12,104 bases of DNA from Lentimicrobiaceae bacterium (GTDB lineage: Bacteria > Bacteroidota > Bacteroidia > Bacteroidales > WCHB1-69): contig WQSU01000041.1 in NCBI GenBank assembly GCA_009787675.1, forward strand, positions 1 through 12,104, given 5' to 3'. The notes under the pieces were generated by a model. The model did no database searches. It worked only from the letters and a program-made list of their open reading frames with translations, and was not told where the DNA came from. Position numbers and translations under genes: made by a program. Below, piece after piece: positions 6,790 to 12,104 of the stretch (position 1 is the first letter of the stretch; the number at the start of each line of letters is the position of its first letter).

Positions 6790-7908
6790 ATGAATAATAT
6801 GAAACGTTTTGTTATTTCAGGAGGCGGCACCGGTGGGCACATTTTCCCCGCATTAGCTATTGCCCACCAATTAAAAAAAGAGATTTCCGAGGCAGAAATT
6901 CTGTTTATTGGCGCAAACGGAAAGATGGAGATGACCCGTGTGCCGGAAGCAGGCTTTAATATTGTAGGTCTGGATGTCTTCGGCATCCGCAGAGATATGT
7001 CGTGGAGTGGCATCAAAAGCAATGTTAAACTTCCGTTTGTGTTGCTAAAAACAATGCGTAAAGCCCGGCAAACGATGCTCAAATTCAAACCTGATGTTGT
7101 GATTGGCGTGGGAGGCTACGCTAGCGGTCCGGCGTTGCGTGCGGCGCAGGCATTGAAGATACCGACTGTCATTCAAGAACAAAATTCCTATCCGGGAAAA
7201 ACAAACAAATGGCTCTCTGAAAAAGTAGCAAAAATTTGTGTGGCATACAATGGCTTGGAACGCTTCTTTCCTAAAAATAAAATAGTGAAAACGGGAAATC
7301 CTGTGCGCTCCGAAATCATTAACTTCAAACCCAAATTAGAAGAAGCATTCTCGTTCTTTAAACTTGATAAAAATAAAAAAACAGTTTTAATCATTGGCGG
7401 AAGTCAGGGCGCAAGAACAATCAATCAGGCTGTTTTAACATATATTAATGAGTTTAAAAAAATAGATTGCCAATTTTTATGGCAAACAGGCGAACTGTTT
7501 TACCATGCCAACGAGGCGCAAATATCTGATTTAATGTCGCAAAATATAAAAATTTTCCCTTTTATCAAGCGTATGGATTTGGCATACAGTGTAGCCGACT
7601 TTATTGTTTCTCGCGCCGGTGCGCTTGCCATTGCTGAACTTGCCATTGTGGGGCTTCCCACCATACTCGTTCCGCTACCTACCGCCGCAGAAGACCACCA
7701 AACTGCCAATGCCCGCCAACTTTCAGATGCGGGCGCCGCCATTCTGCTACCCGATAAAGAAGTGAAGGAAAAATTGTATGAAACGCTGCTCCTGTTGATG
7801 AACGAACCTGAAAAATCGGAGACAATGGCACAAAAAATAAAACAGTTTGCGCAACCAGAGGCAATACTTGAGATTGTGAGGGTGATATTGGGGGAAATTA
7901 GGAATTAA
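6790..7908 (+). CDS. murG: UDP-GlcNAc:undecaprenyl-PP-MurNAc-pentapeptide GlcNAc transferase
   Basis: Converts lipid I to lipid II (EC 2.4.1.227) at the cytoplasmic face of the inner membrane, the last cytoplasmic step of peptidoglycan precursor synthesis. The 372 aa form a GT-B fold. N-terminal domain: ISGGGTGGHIFPA with the first glycine-rich loop (11-17), GVGGYASGP (106-114) and QEQNSYPGKTNK. C-terminal UDP-GlcNAc domain: GGSQGART (203-210), SRAGALAIAE (274-283) and DHQTANA (302-308). ATG 6790 directly follows the RND remnant's TAG with no spacer. ATG 6799 would give the more family-typical MKRFVISGGG and is equally possible; no Shine-Dalgarno separates them. The last four residues and the stop lie in a 7-bp repeat array. 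In most bacteria murG belongs to the dcw cluster; no dcw gene is seen here. Confidence 0.97.
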   Translation: MNNMKRFVISGGGTGGHIFPALAIAHQLKKEISEAEILFIGANGKMEMTRVPEAGFNIVGLDVFGIRRDMSWSGIKSNVKLPFVLLKTMRKARQTMLKFKPDVVIGVGGYASGPALRAAQALKIPTVIQEQNSYPGKTNKWLSEKVAKICVAYNGLERFFPKNKIVKTGNPVRSEIINFKPKLEEAFSFFKLDKNKKTVLIIGGSQGARTINQAVLTYINEFKKIDCQFLWQTGELFYHANEAQISDLMSQNIKIFPFIKRMDLAYSVADFIVSRAGALAIAELAIVGLPTILVPLPTAAEDHQTANARQLSDAGAAILLPDKEVKEKLYETLLLLMNEPEKSETMAQKIKQFAQPEAILEIVRVILGEIRN

Positions 7909-7935
7909 AAATTAGAAATTAGAAATTAATCATTA
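7894..7935 (+). repeat. 7-bp tandem repeat (6 units, GAAATTA type) across the murG stop
   Basis: Six heptamers in register: GAAATTA, GGAATTA, AAAATTA, GAAATTA, GAAATTA, ATCATTA. Each unit boundary makes TAG or TAA, at 7899, 7906, 7913, 7920, 7927 and 7934, so every forward frame is closed twice. The stop at 7906 is the real murG stop. The reverse complement TAATTTC also carries TAA in each unit. Confidence 0.85.
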
Positions 7936-7948
7936 AAACCATAAAAGT

Positions 7949-8098
7949 ATGAAACGTATCATTATGACCTTATTATGTATTGTAATGCTTGCATGCATTG
8001 CCACTTCATGTTACACCGCTCACAAATGCCCTGCCTACGGCTATACTCCTGAAGCAGAGACTGATACTGAGCTTGTATCTCAAACAATTAACAATTAA
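7949..8098 (+). CDS. Small predicted lipoprotein (49 aa)
   Basis: I do not recognise a family with a known function. The frame starts MKRIIMTLLCIVMLACIATSC, a classic lipoprotein signal: two basic residues, a hydrophobic core (4-18) and a lipobox-like ATSC with Cys21 as probable lipidation site (Cys16 is an alternative). The mature part is only about 29 residues, YTAHKCPAYGYTPEAET and so on, acidic towards the end, with one further Cys at 27. A KCPAYG-like motif after a short lipoprotein signal recalls small Bacteroidota envelope proteins from memory, but I cannot confirm homologues. It lies 40 bp after murG and 33 bp before ilvA on the same strand, with an A-rich sequence before the ATG. Its last codons (TINN) and stop are encoded by a 7-bp repeat, so the C-terminus is probably recent. 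Too short for many gene callers. Confidence 0.72.
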   Translation: MKRIIMTLLCIVMLACIATSCYTAHKCPAYGYTPEAETDTELVSQTINN

Positions 8099-8104
8099 CA
8101 ATTA
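8084..8104 (+). repeat. 7-bp tandem repeat, three perfect ACAATTA units, across the lipoprotein stop
   Basis: Three identical heptamers (8084-8090, 8091-8097, 8098-8104) place TAA at 8089, 8096 and 8103, one in each forward frame. The one at 8096 is the stop of the small lipoprotein gene. The reverse complement TAATTGT likewise has one TAA per unit. Confidence 0.85.
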
Positions 8105-8109
8105 AAATT

Positions 8110-8133
8110 ACACCCATACACCCATACCTCTAT
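8110..8133 (+). repeat. 8-bp tandem repeat before ilvA
   Basis: Two perfect ACACCCAT octamers (8110-8117, 8118-8125) and a degenerate third (ACCTCTAT, 8126-8133) run into the ilvA ATG at 8132. With the ACAATTA array, almost the whole lipoprotein-ilvA gap is short tandem repeat. No ribosome binding site is recognisable in it. Confidence 0.55.
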
Positions 8134-9337
8134 GATAAAATACGCCGACATTATCGCCGCCCAACAAGGCATGCGCGATACGATTAAGAGCACCCCTTTG
8201 ATGTCAACAAAAACATTTTCGAAGTTGGCAGGGACTAACATTTTGATGAAGTTAGAGAACTTGCAAACTACCGGTTCCTTCAAAGTGCGGGGCGCTTTTA
8301 ACAAAATTTCACACTTGACGGAAGAGGAGAGAGCACGTCCGGTAGTAGCGGCTTCTGCCGGCAACCATGCGCAGGGTGTTGCGTTTTCCGCTACCAAGTT
8401 GGGATTAAAAAGCACCATTTTCATGCCCACCTTTACGCCGCCCACAAAAGCTAATGCCACGCGTGCTTACGGAGCCGATGTCATTTTTGCAGGTGATTCG
8501 TTTGATGATGCTTACTCCGCCTCGCAAGAGTACTGCAAAACGCACAATGCTACTTATATTCATCCTTTTAACGATCCTGAAATTATTGCAGGACAGGGAA
8601 CGGTGGGGTTGGAAATCTTCATGCAATGTCCTGATGTAGATACCGTTCTTGTTCCTATCGGTGGCGGCGGATTGATTAGCGGAATTGCCATTGCCATGAA
8701 AGAGATGAAGCCTTCCATTAGAATTATTGGCGTTGAAGCCGAAAACACTGCTTCCATGTTAGCATCTCATGAAAAAGGAGAAATTATCACCCTCGCTTCT
8801 GCAATTTCCATCGCCGACGGGATTGCCGTGAAACGACCGGGTGATTTAACATTTAAAATCATTGAAGAATATGTGGATGAACTGATTACAGTGAGCGACG
8901 ACGAAATTGCCCATGCCGCCTATTTGATGCTGCAACGTGGAAAGTTGCTCGTTGAGCCTTCGGGCGCCGCTGCACTCGCTGCCGCCATAACGCGCAAAAC
9001 GCAGTTGGGAGACCATGTTGTCCCCGTGATTAGCGGCGGAAACGTGAATATGAGCCTGCTGCAGCAAATCATTGATCAAGGAATGTATCTGGAAGGACTT
9101 CGCACCACCATTCGAGTGGTTGTTCCGGACCAAGCCGGAGAACTGCAAAATATAATAGCCGTTTTTGAAAAATTTAAAGCCAACATTCAAGATATTGTTC
9201 ACGAACGCTCAATTACTTCTGTACCCGTGGGACATGTTATGGTTTTAGTTACAGTTAACTTGCAACAAAAAAAACAATTGGAGATGATTAAAGAAGATAT
9301 AGAAAAAAGAGGGGTAACTTGTAAAGTGATTCATTAA
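8132..9337 (+). CDS. ilvA: Threonine ammonia-lyase (threonine dehydratase)
   Basis: PLP enzyme (EC 4.3.1.19) converting L-threonine to 2-oxobutanoate and ammonia, the entry to isoleucine synthesis. The 401 aa suit the shorter class with one ACT domain, compared with about 510 aa for the E. coli IlvA type. PLP lysine is K51 in the TTGSFKVRGAFNKI motif. SAGNHAQGVA (75-83), the phosphate-binding GGGGL loop (177-181), VEPSGAAALAA and SGGN (301-304) complete the fold II catalytic domain. The ACT-like regulatory domain runs from about 325 (TIRVVVPDQAGELQNI) to the end. In this class it may bind isoleucine, valine or other effectors; which cannot be read here, and a catabolic (tdcB-like) role is the alternative. 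Start ATG 8132 gives the usual MIKYADIIAAQQGM beginning. It follows the lipoprotein gene by 33 bp and is probably co-transcribed from murG. Confidence 0.95.
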   Translation: MIKYADIIAAQQGMRDTIKSTPLMSTKTFSKLAGTNILMKLENLQTTGSFKVRGAFNKISHLTEEERARPVVAASAGNHAQGVAFSATKLGLKSTIFMPTFTPPTKANATRAYGADVIFAGDSFDDAYSASQEYCKTHNATYIHPFNDPEIIAGQGTVGLEIFMQCPDVDTVLVPIGGGGLISGIAIAMKEMKPSIRIIGVEAENTASMLASHEKGEIITLASAISIADGIAVKRPGDLTFKIIEEYVDELITVSDDEIAHAAYLMLQRGKLLVEPSGAAALAAAITRKTQLGDHVVPVISGGNVNMSLLQQIIDQGMYLEGLRTTIRVVVPDQAGELQNIIAVFEKFKANIQDIVHERSITSVPVGHVMVLVTVNLQQKKQLEMIKEDIEKRGVTCKVIH

Positions 9338-9360
9338 GGCAGAAAGATGTCTATTTTTTA

Positions 9361-9368
9361 TATTTTCG
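9361..9368 (+). promoter_or_regulatory. Possible -7 promoter box for ddh
   Basis: TATTTTCG matches TAnnTTTG with one change (C for T). It sits 30 bp before the ddh ATG in the 61-bp gap after ilvA. No TTG -33 element is evident. It is weaker than the boxes before valS and the RND remnant. Confidence 0.35.
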
Positions 9369-9398
9369 CCATCATTTATAGAATAATATCACTAAATT

Positions 9399-10385
9399 AT
9401 GTCAAAAATCAGATTAGCCATAGCAGGTTATGGCAACGTGGGACGTGGCGTAGAATATGCCATAAGTCAAAATGAAGATATGGAGCTTGTGGCGATTTTC
9501 ACGCGCAGAGACCCCAACACGATAAAAACAGCCTTCGCCGGAGTTAAAGTTAATAAGATAGAAGAGGCTGAAAAGCACATCCATGCTATTGATGTGATGA
9601 TGCTCTGTGGAGGTTCTGCCACCGATTTAATGGAACAGGCGCCTTATTTTGCATCTCTATATAATTGCATAGACAGTTTCGATAATCATGCGAAAATTCC
9701 TGAATATTTTAAAATGGTGGATGAAGCCGCCCGAAAATCGAAGAAAATCAGCATTATCTCTACGGGTTGGGATCCGGGCTTGTTTTCCCTCATGCGCGTG
9801 TTGGGCATGGCGTGCCTGCCCAAAGGCTGCGACTATACTTTTTGGGGCAGAGGCGTCAGTCAGGGGCACTCTGATGCCATACGGCGCATAAAAGGCGTGA
9901 AATTTGCCGCACAATACACCATTCCCATTGAGAGCGCAGTTGCCGCCGTGCGAAGCTGCTCCAACCCAACACTGTCCCCCCGTCAAAAGCATCTCCGCGA
10001 CTGCTTTGTTGTGGCTGAAGCCAACGCAGATTTGGACTACATTGAGCAGACTATCAAAACAATGCCCAACTACTTTAGCGATTACGATACTTTCGTTCAT
10101 TTTATATCGGAAGAGCAGTTTAACGCAGGACATCAGCAAATGCCACACGGCGGCTTTGTTTTTCGCACAGGAACCACCGGAAAAGAGGAGCACCAACAGC
10201 GCATAGAGTTCTCTCTGCAATTAGACAGCAATCCAGAATTTACTGCAAATGTGATGGTTGCCTACGCCCGCGCTGCCCACCGCTTATCCTTAGAAGGAGA
10301 AACCGGCGCAAGAACAGTATTTGATATTCCTATGGGAATGCTAGTAGCAACTGATATGGAAGAACTTCGAGCAAAGAGTTTATAA
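9399..10385 (+). CDS. ddh: meso-Diaminopimelate D-dehydrogenase
   Basis: NADPH enzyme (EC 1.4.1.16) interconverting tetrahydrodipicolinate plus ammonia and meso-diaminopimelate in one step, bypassing the succinylase or aminotransferase branches of the lysine/peptidoglycan pathway. The 328 aa are close to the 320-aa Corynebacterium enzyme, and the match extends over the whole length. Dinucleotide fold with GYGNVGR (10-16); CGGSATDLMEQAP (70-82); SFDNH (93-97); STGWDPGLFS (121-130); FWGRGVSQGHSDA (148-160); QYTIP; MPHGG (248-252); and NPEFTANVMVAYARAAHR (278-295). All are conserved substrate or cofactor regions. Cytoplasmic. ATG 9399 gives the expected MSKIRLAIAGYG. It supplies the diaminopimelate residue of the pentapeptide that MurG handles as lipid I, a pathway link to murG 1.5 kb upstream though not proof of co-regulation. 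Its stop overlaps the convergent aminotransferase stop. Confidence 0.96.
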   Translation: MSKIRLAIAGYGNVGRGVEYAISQNEDMELVAIFTRRDPNTIKTAFAGVKVNKIEEAEKHIHAIDVMMLCGGSATDLMEQAPYFASLYNCIDSFDNHAKIPEYFKMVDEAARKSKKISIISTGWDPGLFSLMRVLGMACLPKGCDYTFWGRGVSQGHSDAIRRIKGVKFAAQYTIPIESAVAAVRSCSNPTLSPRQKHLRDCFVVAEANADLDYIEQTIKTMPNYFSDYDTFVHFISEEQFNAGHQQMPHGGFVFRTGTTGKEEHQQRIEFSLQLDSNPEFTANVMVAYARAAHRLSLEGETGARTVFDIPMGMLVATDMEELRAKSL

Positions 10386-11585
10386 ATTGTCAACTCGTCC
10401 CGGGTAAACCTTCACCGCTTCTGCCAGACATTCCATTGCGCCTTGCAAATCATTCACATTTAGTACGTAACTAATGCGTACTTCGTTTTTCACTGGGGCA
10501 GGGTAGGAATAGAAGCCGGTGGCAGGCGCCAACATAACGGTTTTACCGTTGAGGTTGAACGATTCTAACAGCCATTGACAGAACTTGTCGGCATCGTCAA
10601 TGGGAAGGCTGGCAACGGCGTAGAAAGCGCCTTTAGGGTTGGGACAGAAGCAACCGGGCATCTTGTTGATAGCTTCCACAACGCAATTCCGACGGGCTAC
10701 ATAATCGCGAACCACTTCGTTGAAATAGGATTGCGGGGTTTCGCAGGCGGCTTCTCCAAGAATTTGTCCGTAGGTGGGGGGACTTAACCGTGCTTGTGCA
10801 AACTTCATGGCAGTAGTCATAACCTCTTTGTTTTTAGAGATAAAGGCTCCCACGCGCACACCACACGCGCTGTAGCGTTTAGAAACGGAATCCATCAATA
10901 CCACGTGTTGGTCAATATCTTTAAGATCCATCACCGAGAAATGTTTGGCGCCATCGTAGCAAAACTCTCTATATACCTCATCGGCAAAGAGATAAAGATC
11001 GTGTTTTTTTGCTAAAGCTCCCAATTTTTCAATCTCCTCTTTCGAATACAAATATCCGGTAGGATTGTTTGGGTTGCAAATCATGATCGCTTTTGTTTTA
11101 GGCGTAATAATCTTCTCAAACTCCTCAATTTCAGGGAGTGCGAAGCCGGTTTTAATAGAAGAAACAATGGGTTTTACCTTTACGCCGCAAGAGATGGCGA
11201 AGCCGTTATAGTTGGCGTAAAATGGTTCAGGTATAATCACCTCATCATCATTATCCAAGCAAGTGTTGAAAGCAAACAGGATGGCTTCCGAGCCGCCGTT
11301 GGTGATGATAATTTCGTCGGGGGTAAGTTCAATTCCCACGCTTTTGTAGTATTCCACCAACTTTTTACGATAGCTCAAATTGCCTGCCGAGTGGCTGTAT
11401 TCAATTACTTTTAAACTGTTGTTTTTCACGGCATCTAAGGCGCATTGTGGCGTTTCAATATCGGGTTGTCCTATATTTAAATGAAAAACTTTCATTCCGC
11501 GTTGTTTAGCTGCATCTGCAAAAGGAACTAATTTACGAATTGGGGAGGGGGGCATGGCTATCCCTTTGTTGGAAATTTTTGGCAT
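10380..11585 (-). CDS. Class I pyridoxal-phosphate aminotransferase, probably aspartate aminotransferase
   Basis: 401 aa, fold type I PLP aminotransferase, cytoplasmic. Visible motifs: FHLNIGQPDIETP (34-46), TNGGSEAI (95-102), NPNNPTG (171-177, Asn174 to the PLP ring), ADEVYREF (201-208, with Asp202 and Tyr205), the Schiff-base lysine K236 in SVSKRYSACGVRVG, Arg244 to the PLP phosphate, and Arg370 in NEVRISYV for the substrate carboxylate. The arrangement fits the aspartate/aromatic aminotransferase group; the substrate is not provable from sequence and alanine or LL-diaminopimelate aminotransferase-like activity is an alternative. Start ATG gives MPKISNKGIAMPPSPIRKL, where the conserved N-terminus begins. 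It is transcribed alone: an intrinsic terminator lies upstream and its 3' end meets ddh tail to tail, sharing a 6-bp TTATAA that ends both proteins in Leu-stop. Confidence 0.93.
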   Translation of the reverse strand: MPKISNKGIAMPPSPIRKLVPFADAAKQRGMKVFHLNIGQPDIETPQCALDAVKNNSLKVIEYSHSAGNLSYRKKLVEYYKSVGIELTPDEIIITNGGSEAILFAFNTCLDNDDEVIIPEPFYANYNGFAISCGVKVKPIVSSIKTGFALPEIEEFEKIITPKTKAIMICNPNNPTGYLYSKEEIEKLGALAKKHDLYLFADEVYREFCYDGAKHFSVMDLKDIDQHVVLMDSVSKRYSACGVRVGAFISKNKEVMTTAMKFAQARLSPPTYGQILGEAACETPQSYFNEVVRDYVARRNCVVEAINKMPGCFCPNPKGAFYAVASLPIDDADKFCQWLLESFNLNGKTVMLAPATGFYSYPAPVKNEVRISYVLNVNDLQGAMECLAEAVKVYPGRVDNL

Positions 11586-11620
11586 AATGTTATATGTTTA
11601 TAGATTGGATTTTAAAGCGG

Positions 11621-11653
11621 CAAAAGAACAAAAAAAAAAATACTATGGTTCAA
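11621..11653 (-). promoter_or_regulatory. Possible promoter of the aminotransferase gene
   Basis: Read on the minus strand, TTCTTTTG (11628 to 11621) is a one-mismatch TAnnTTTG box 36 bp before the ATG. A TTTG (11654-11651) lies 22 bp further upstream, slightly longer than the usual -33 to -7 spacing. An 11-T tract lies between them. The -33 half overlaps the terminator stem of the upstream TPR gene. Confidence 0.35.
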
Positions 11654-11680
11654 ATTGTCATTTAAGGTCTTGAACATAGT
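11630..11680 (-). terminator. Intrinsic terminator after the TPR protein gene
   Basis: On the minus strand ACTATGTTCAA (11680-11670) pairs with TTGAACCATAGT (11653-11642), 11 bp with one bulged base and a 16-nt loop. One base later follows an uninterrupted run of 11 T (11640-11630). It lies about 39 bp after the TPR gene stop, so it fits a Rho-independent terminator for that gene. The stem is AT-rich, so strength is uncertain. Confidence 0.65.
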
Positions 11681-11718
11681 CAAAACCATAACAACTTTAT
11701 TTATTCGGGATAGATTTC

Positions 11719-12104
11719 TTATTGCCCTAATTCCGAAATGATCTCCTCCGGAGTTTTTCCAAGATAGGGAAGATAAGATTCTATGTTAATGGCTAAAGTA
11801 TCTGTAGGATATCTTGCAATAAACTCTCTATAAAAGATTTCAGCATTTTCATAATCATGAAGAATGTCATCATAAATCATCCCTTTGTTGATGATACAAT
11901 TCTTGATACCATTAAAGTCAGGATAAATTCTTTGAATGTCATCAAAAAGGGTGAGTGCTTTTAGGGTGTACACAGCTGTTTCGTCACTACTTTGCGAAGT
12001 CTTGGCAACGGTCATTGCCAACAAACCTGCCTTATATAGAAAATCCGGCGCCATGGGTTCTTCGGGGTAGTGAGTACCAAACTCTTCTGCCTTAGCAATA
12101 TAAT
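11719..12104 (-). CDS. TPR-repeat protein, C-terminal part (start outside window)
   Basis: The visible 128 codons are open to the right edge; the ATG at 12054 is internal, since the frame continues upstream without a stop as YIAKAEEFGTHYPEEP. The sequence is all helical with TPR-like pairs: a YP-x-x-P-x-APDFLYKAGLLA helix start, YPDFNGIKNCIINKGMIYDD, and YENAEIFYREFIARYP. The recurring 'YP' at helix boundaries is typical of BamD/YbgF-like periplasmic or lipoprotein TPR proteins. The ending YLGKTPEEIISELGQ resembles a small TPR family common in Bacteroidota. TPR domains bind proteins; partner and compartment are unknown because any signal peptide is off the window. An intrinsic terminator follows. 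Family level only. Confidence 0.75.
   Translation of the reverse strand, partial: YIAKAEEFGTHYPEEPMAPDFLYKAGLLAMTVAKTSQSSDETAVYTLKALTLFDDIQRIYPDFNGIKNCIINKGMIYDDILHDYENAEIFYREFIARYPTDTLAINIESYLPYLGKTPEEIISELGQ

Noticed and set aside
6534..7088. 184-codon minus-strand frame across the RND remnant and murG
   Set aside because: Antisense to two recognised coding frames, with no motif and no promoter.
9657..10220. 187-codon open frame on the minus strand
   Set aside because: It lies wholly within ddh, whose frame is conserved over its whole length; the translation resembles no family I know.
10380..11585. Assigning the aminotransferase as DapL to form a diaminopimelate operon with ddh
   Set aside because: It is on the opposite strand and converges on ddh, and nothing in the visible motifs separates LL-diaminopimelate from aspartate specificity.
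1..12104. A novel defence, toxin-antitoxin or secretion system
   Set aside because: Every long conserved frame matches a housekeeping family, and no nuclease, toxin pair, integrase, transposase, reverse transcriptase or CRISPR-like spaced repeat is present.

Overview
The window looks like a housekeeping stretch of a Bacteroidota (probably Bacteroidales-type) chromosome. Three things point there: TAnnTTTG-type -7 promoter boxes upstream of several genes, an almost complete absence of Shine-Dalgarno sequences, and protein families and signature variants typical of that phylum, including a meso-diaminopimelate dehydrogenase. I see no phage, transposase, CRISPR array, tRNA or rRNA.

Layout. From the left edge: the 3' part of a SulP anion transporter with a STAS domain (2-1036); an ABC-F ATPase with a TTG start (1052-2947); valS behind its own promoter (3004-5661); a 306-bp AT-rich gap with a promoter; a heavily deleted but still open RND efflux pump gene (5968-6789); murG, starting on the base after the RND stop (6790-7908); a 49-codon predicted lipoprotein gene (7949-8098); ilvA (8132-9337); and ddh (9399-10385). 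On the minus strand, a class I aminotransferase gene (10380-11585) converges on ddh with a 6-bp stop-codon overlap. Upstream of it is the end of a TPR protein gene (11719 to the right edge), followed by an intrinsic terminator.

The genes are mostly unrelated: translation (valS, ABC-F), peptidoglycan (murG, ddh), and aspartate-family or branched-chain amino acid metabolism (ilvA, ddh, aminotransferase). MurG is normally found in the division/cell-wall (dcw) cluster. Here it sits behind a dead RND gene and probably uses that gene's promoter.

The most unusual signal is not a gene. Short tandem arrays with a 7-bp period occur at five places with different unit sequences. At three gene junctions (1034, 7894, 8084) the unit carries a stop codon on both strands, and the array supplies the real stop codon of the upstream gene. 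Because 7 and 3 are coprime, three such units close all three frames. The two arrays inside coding regions (ABC-F linker, ValRS) use units that are stop-free on the coding strand in every frame but contain TGA on the antisense strand. No complete novel defence or metabolic system is visible.
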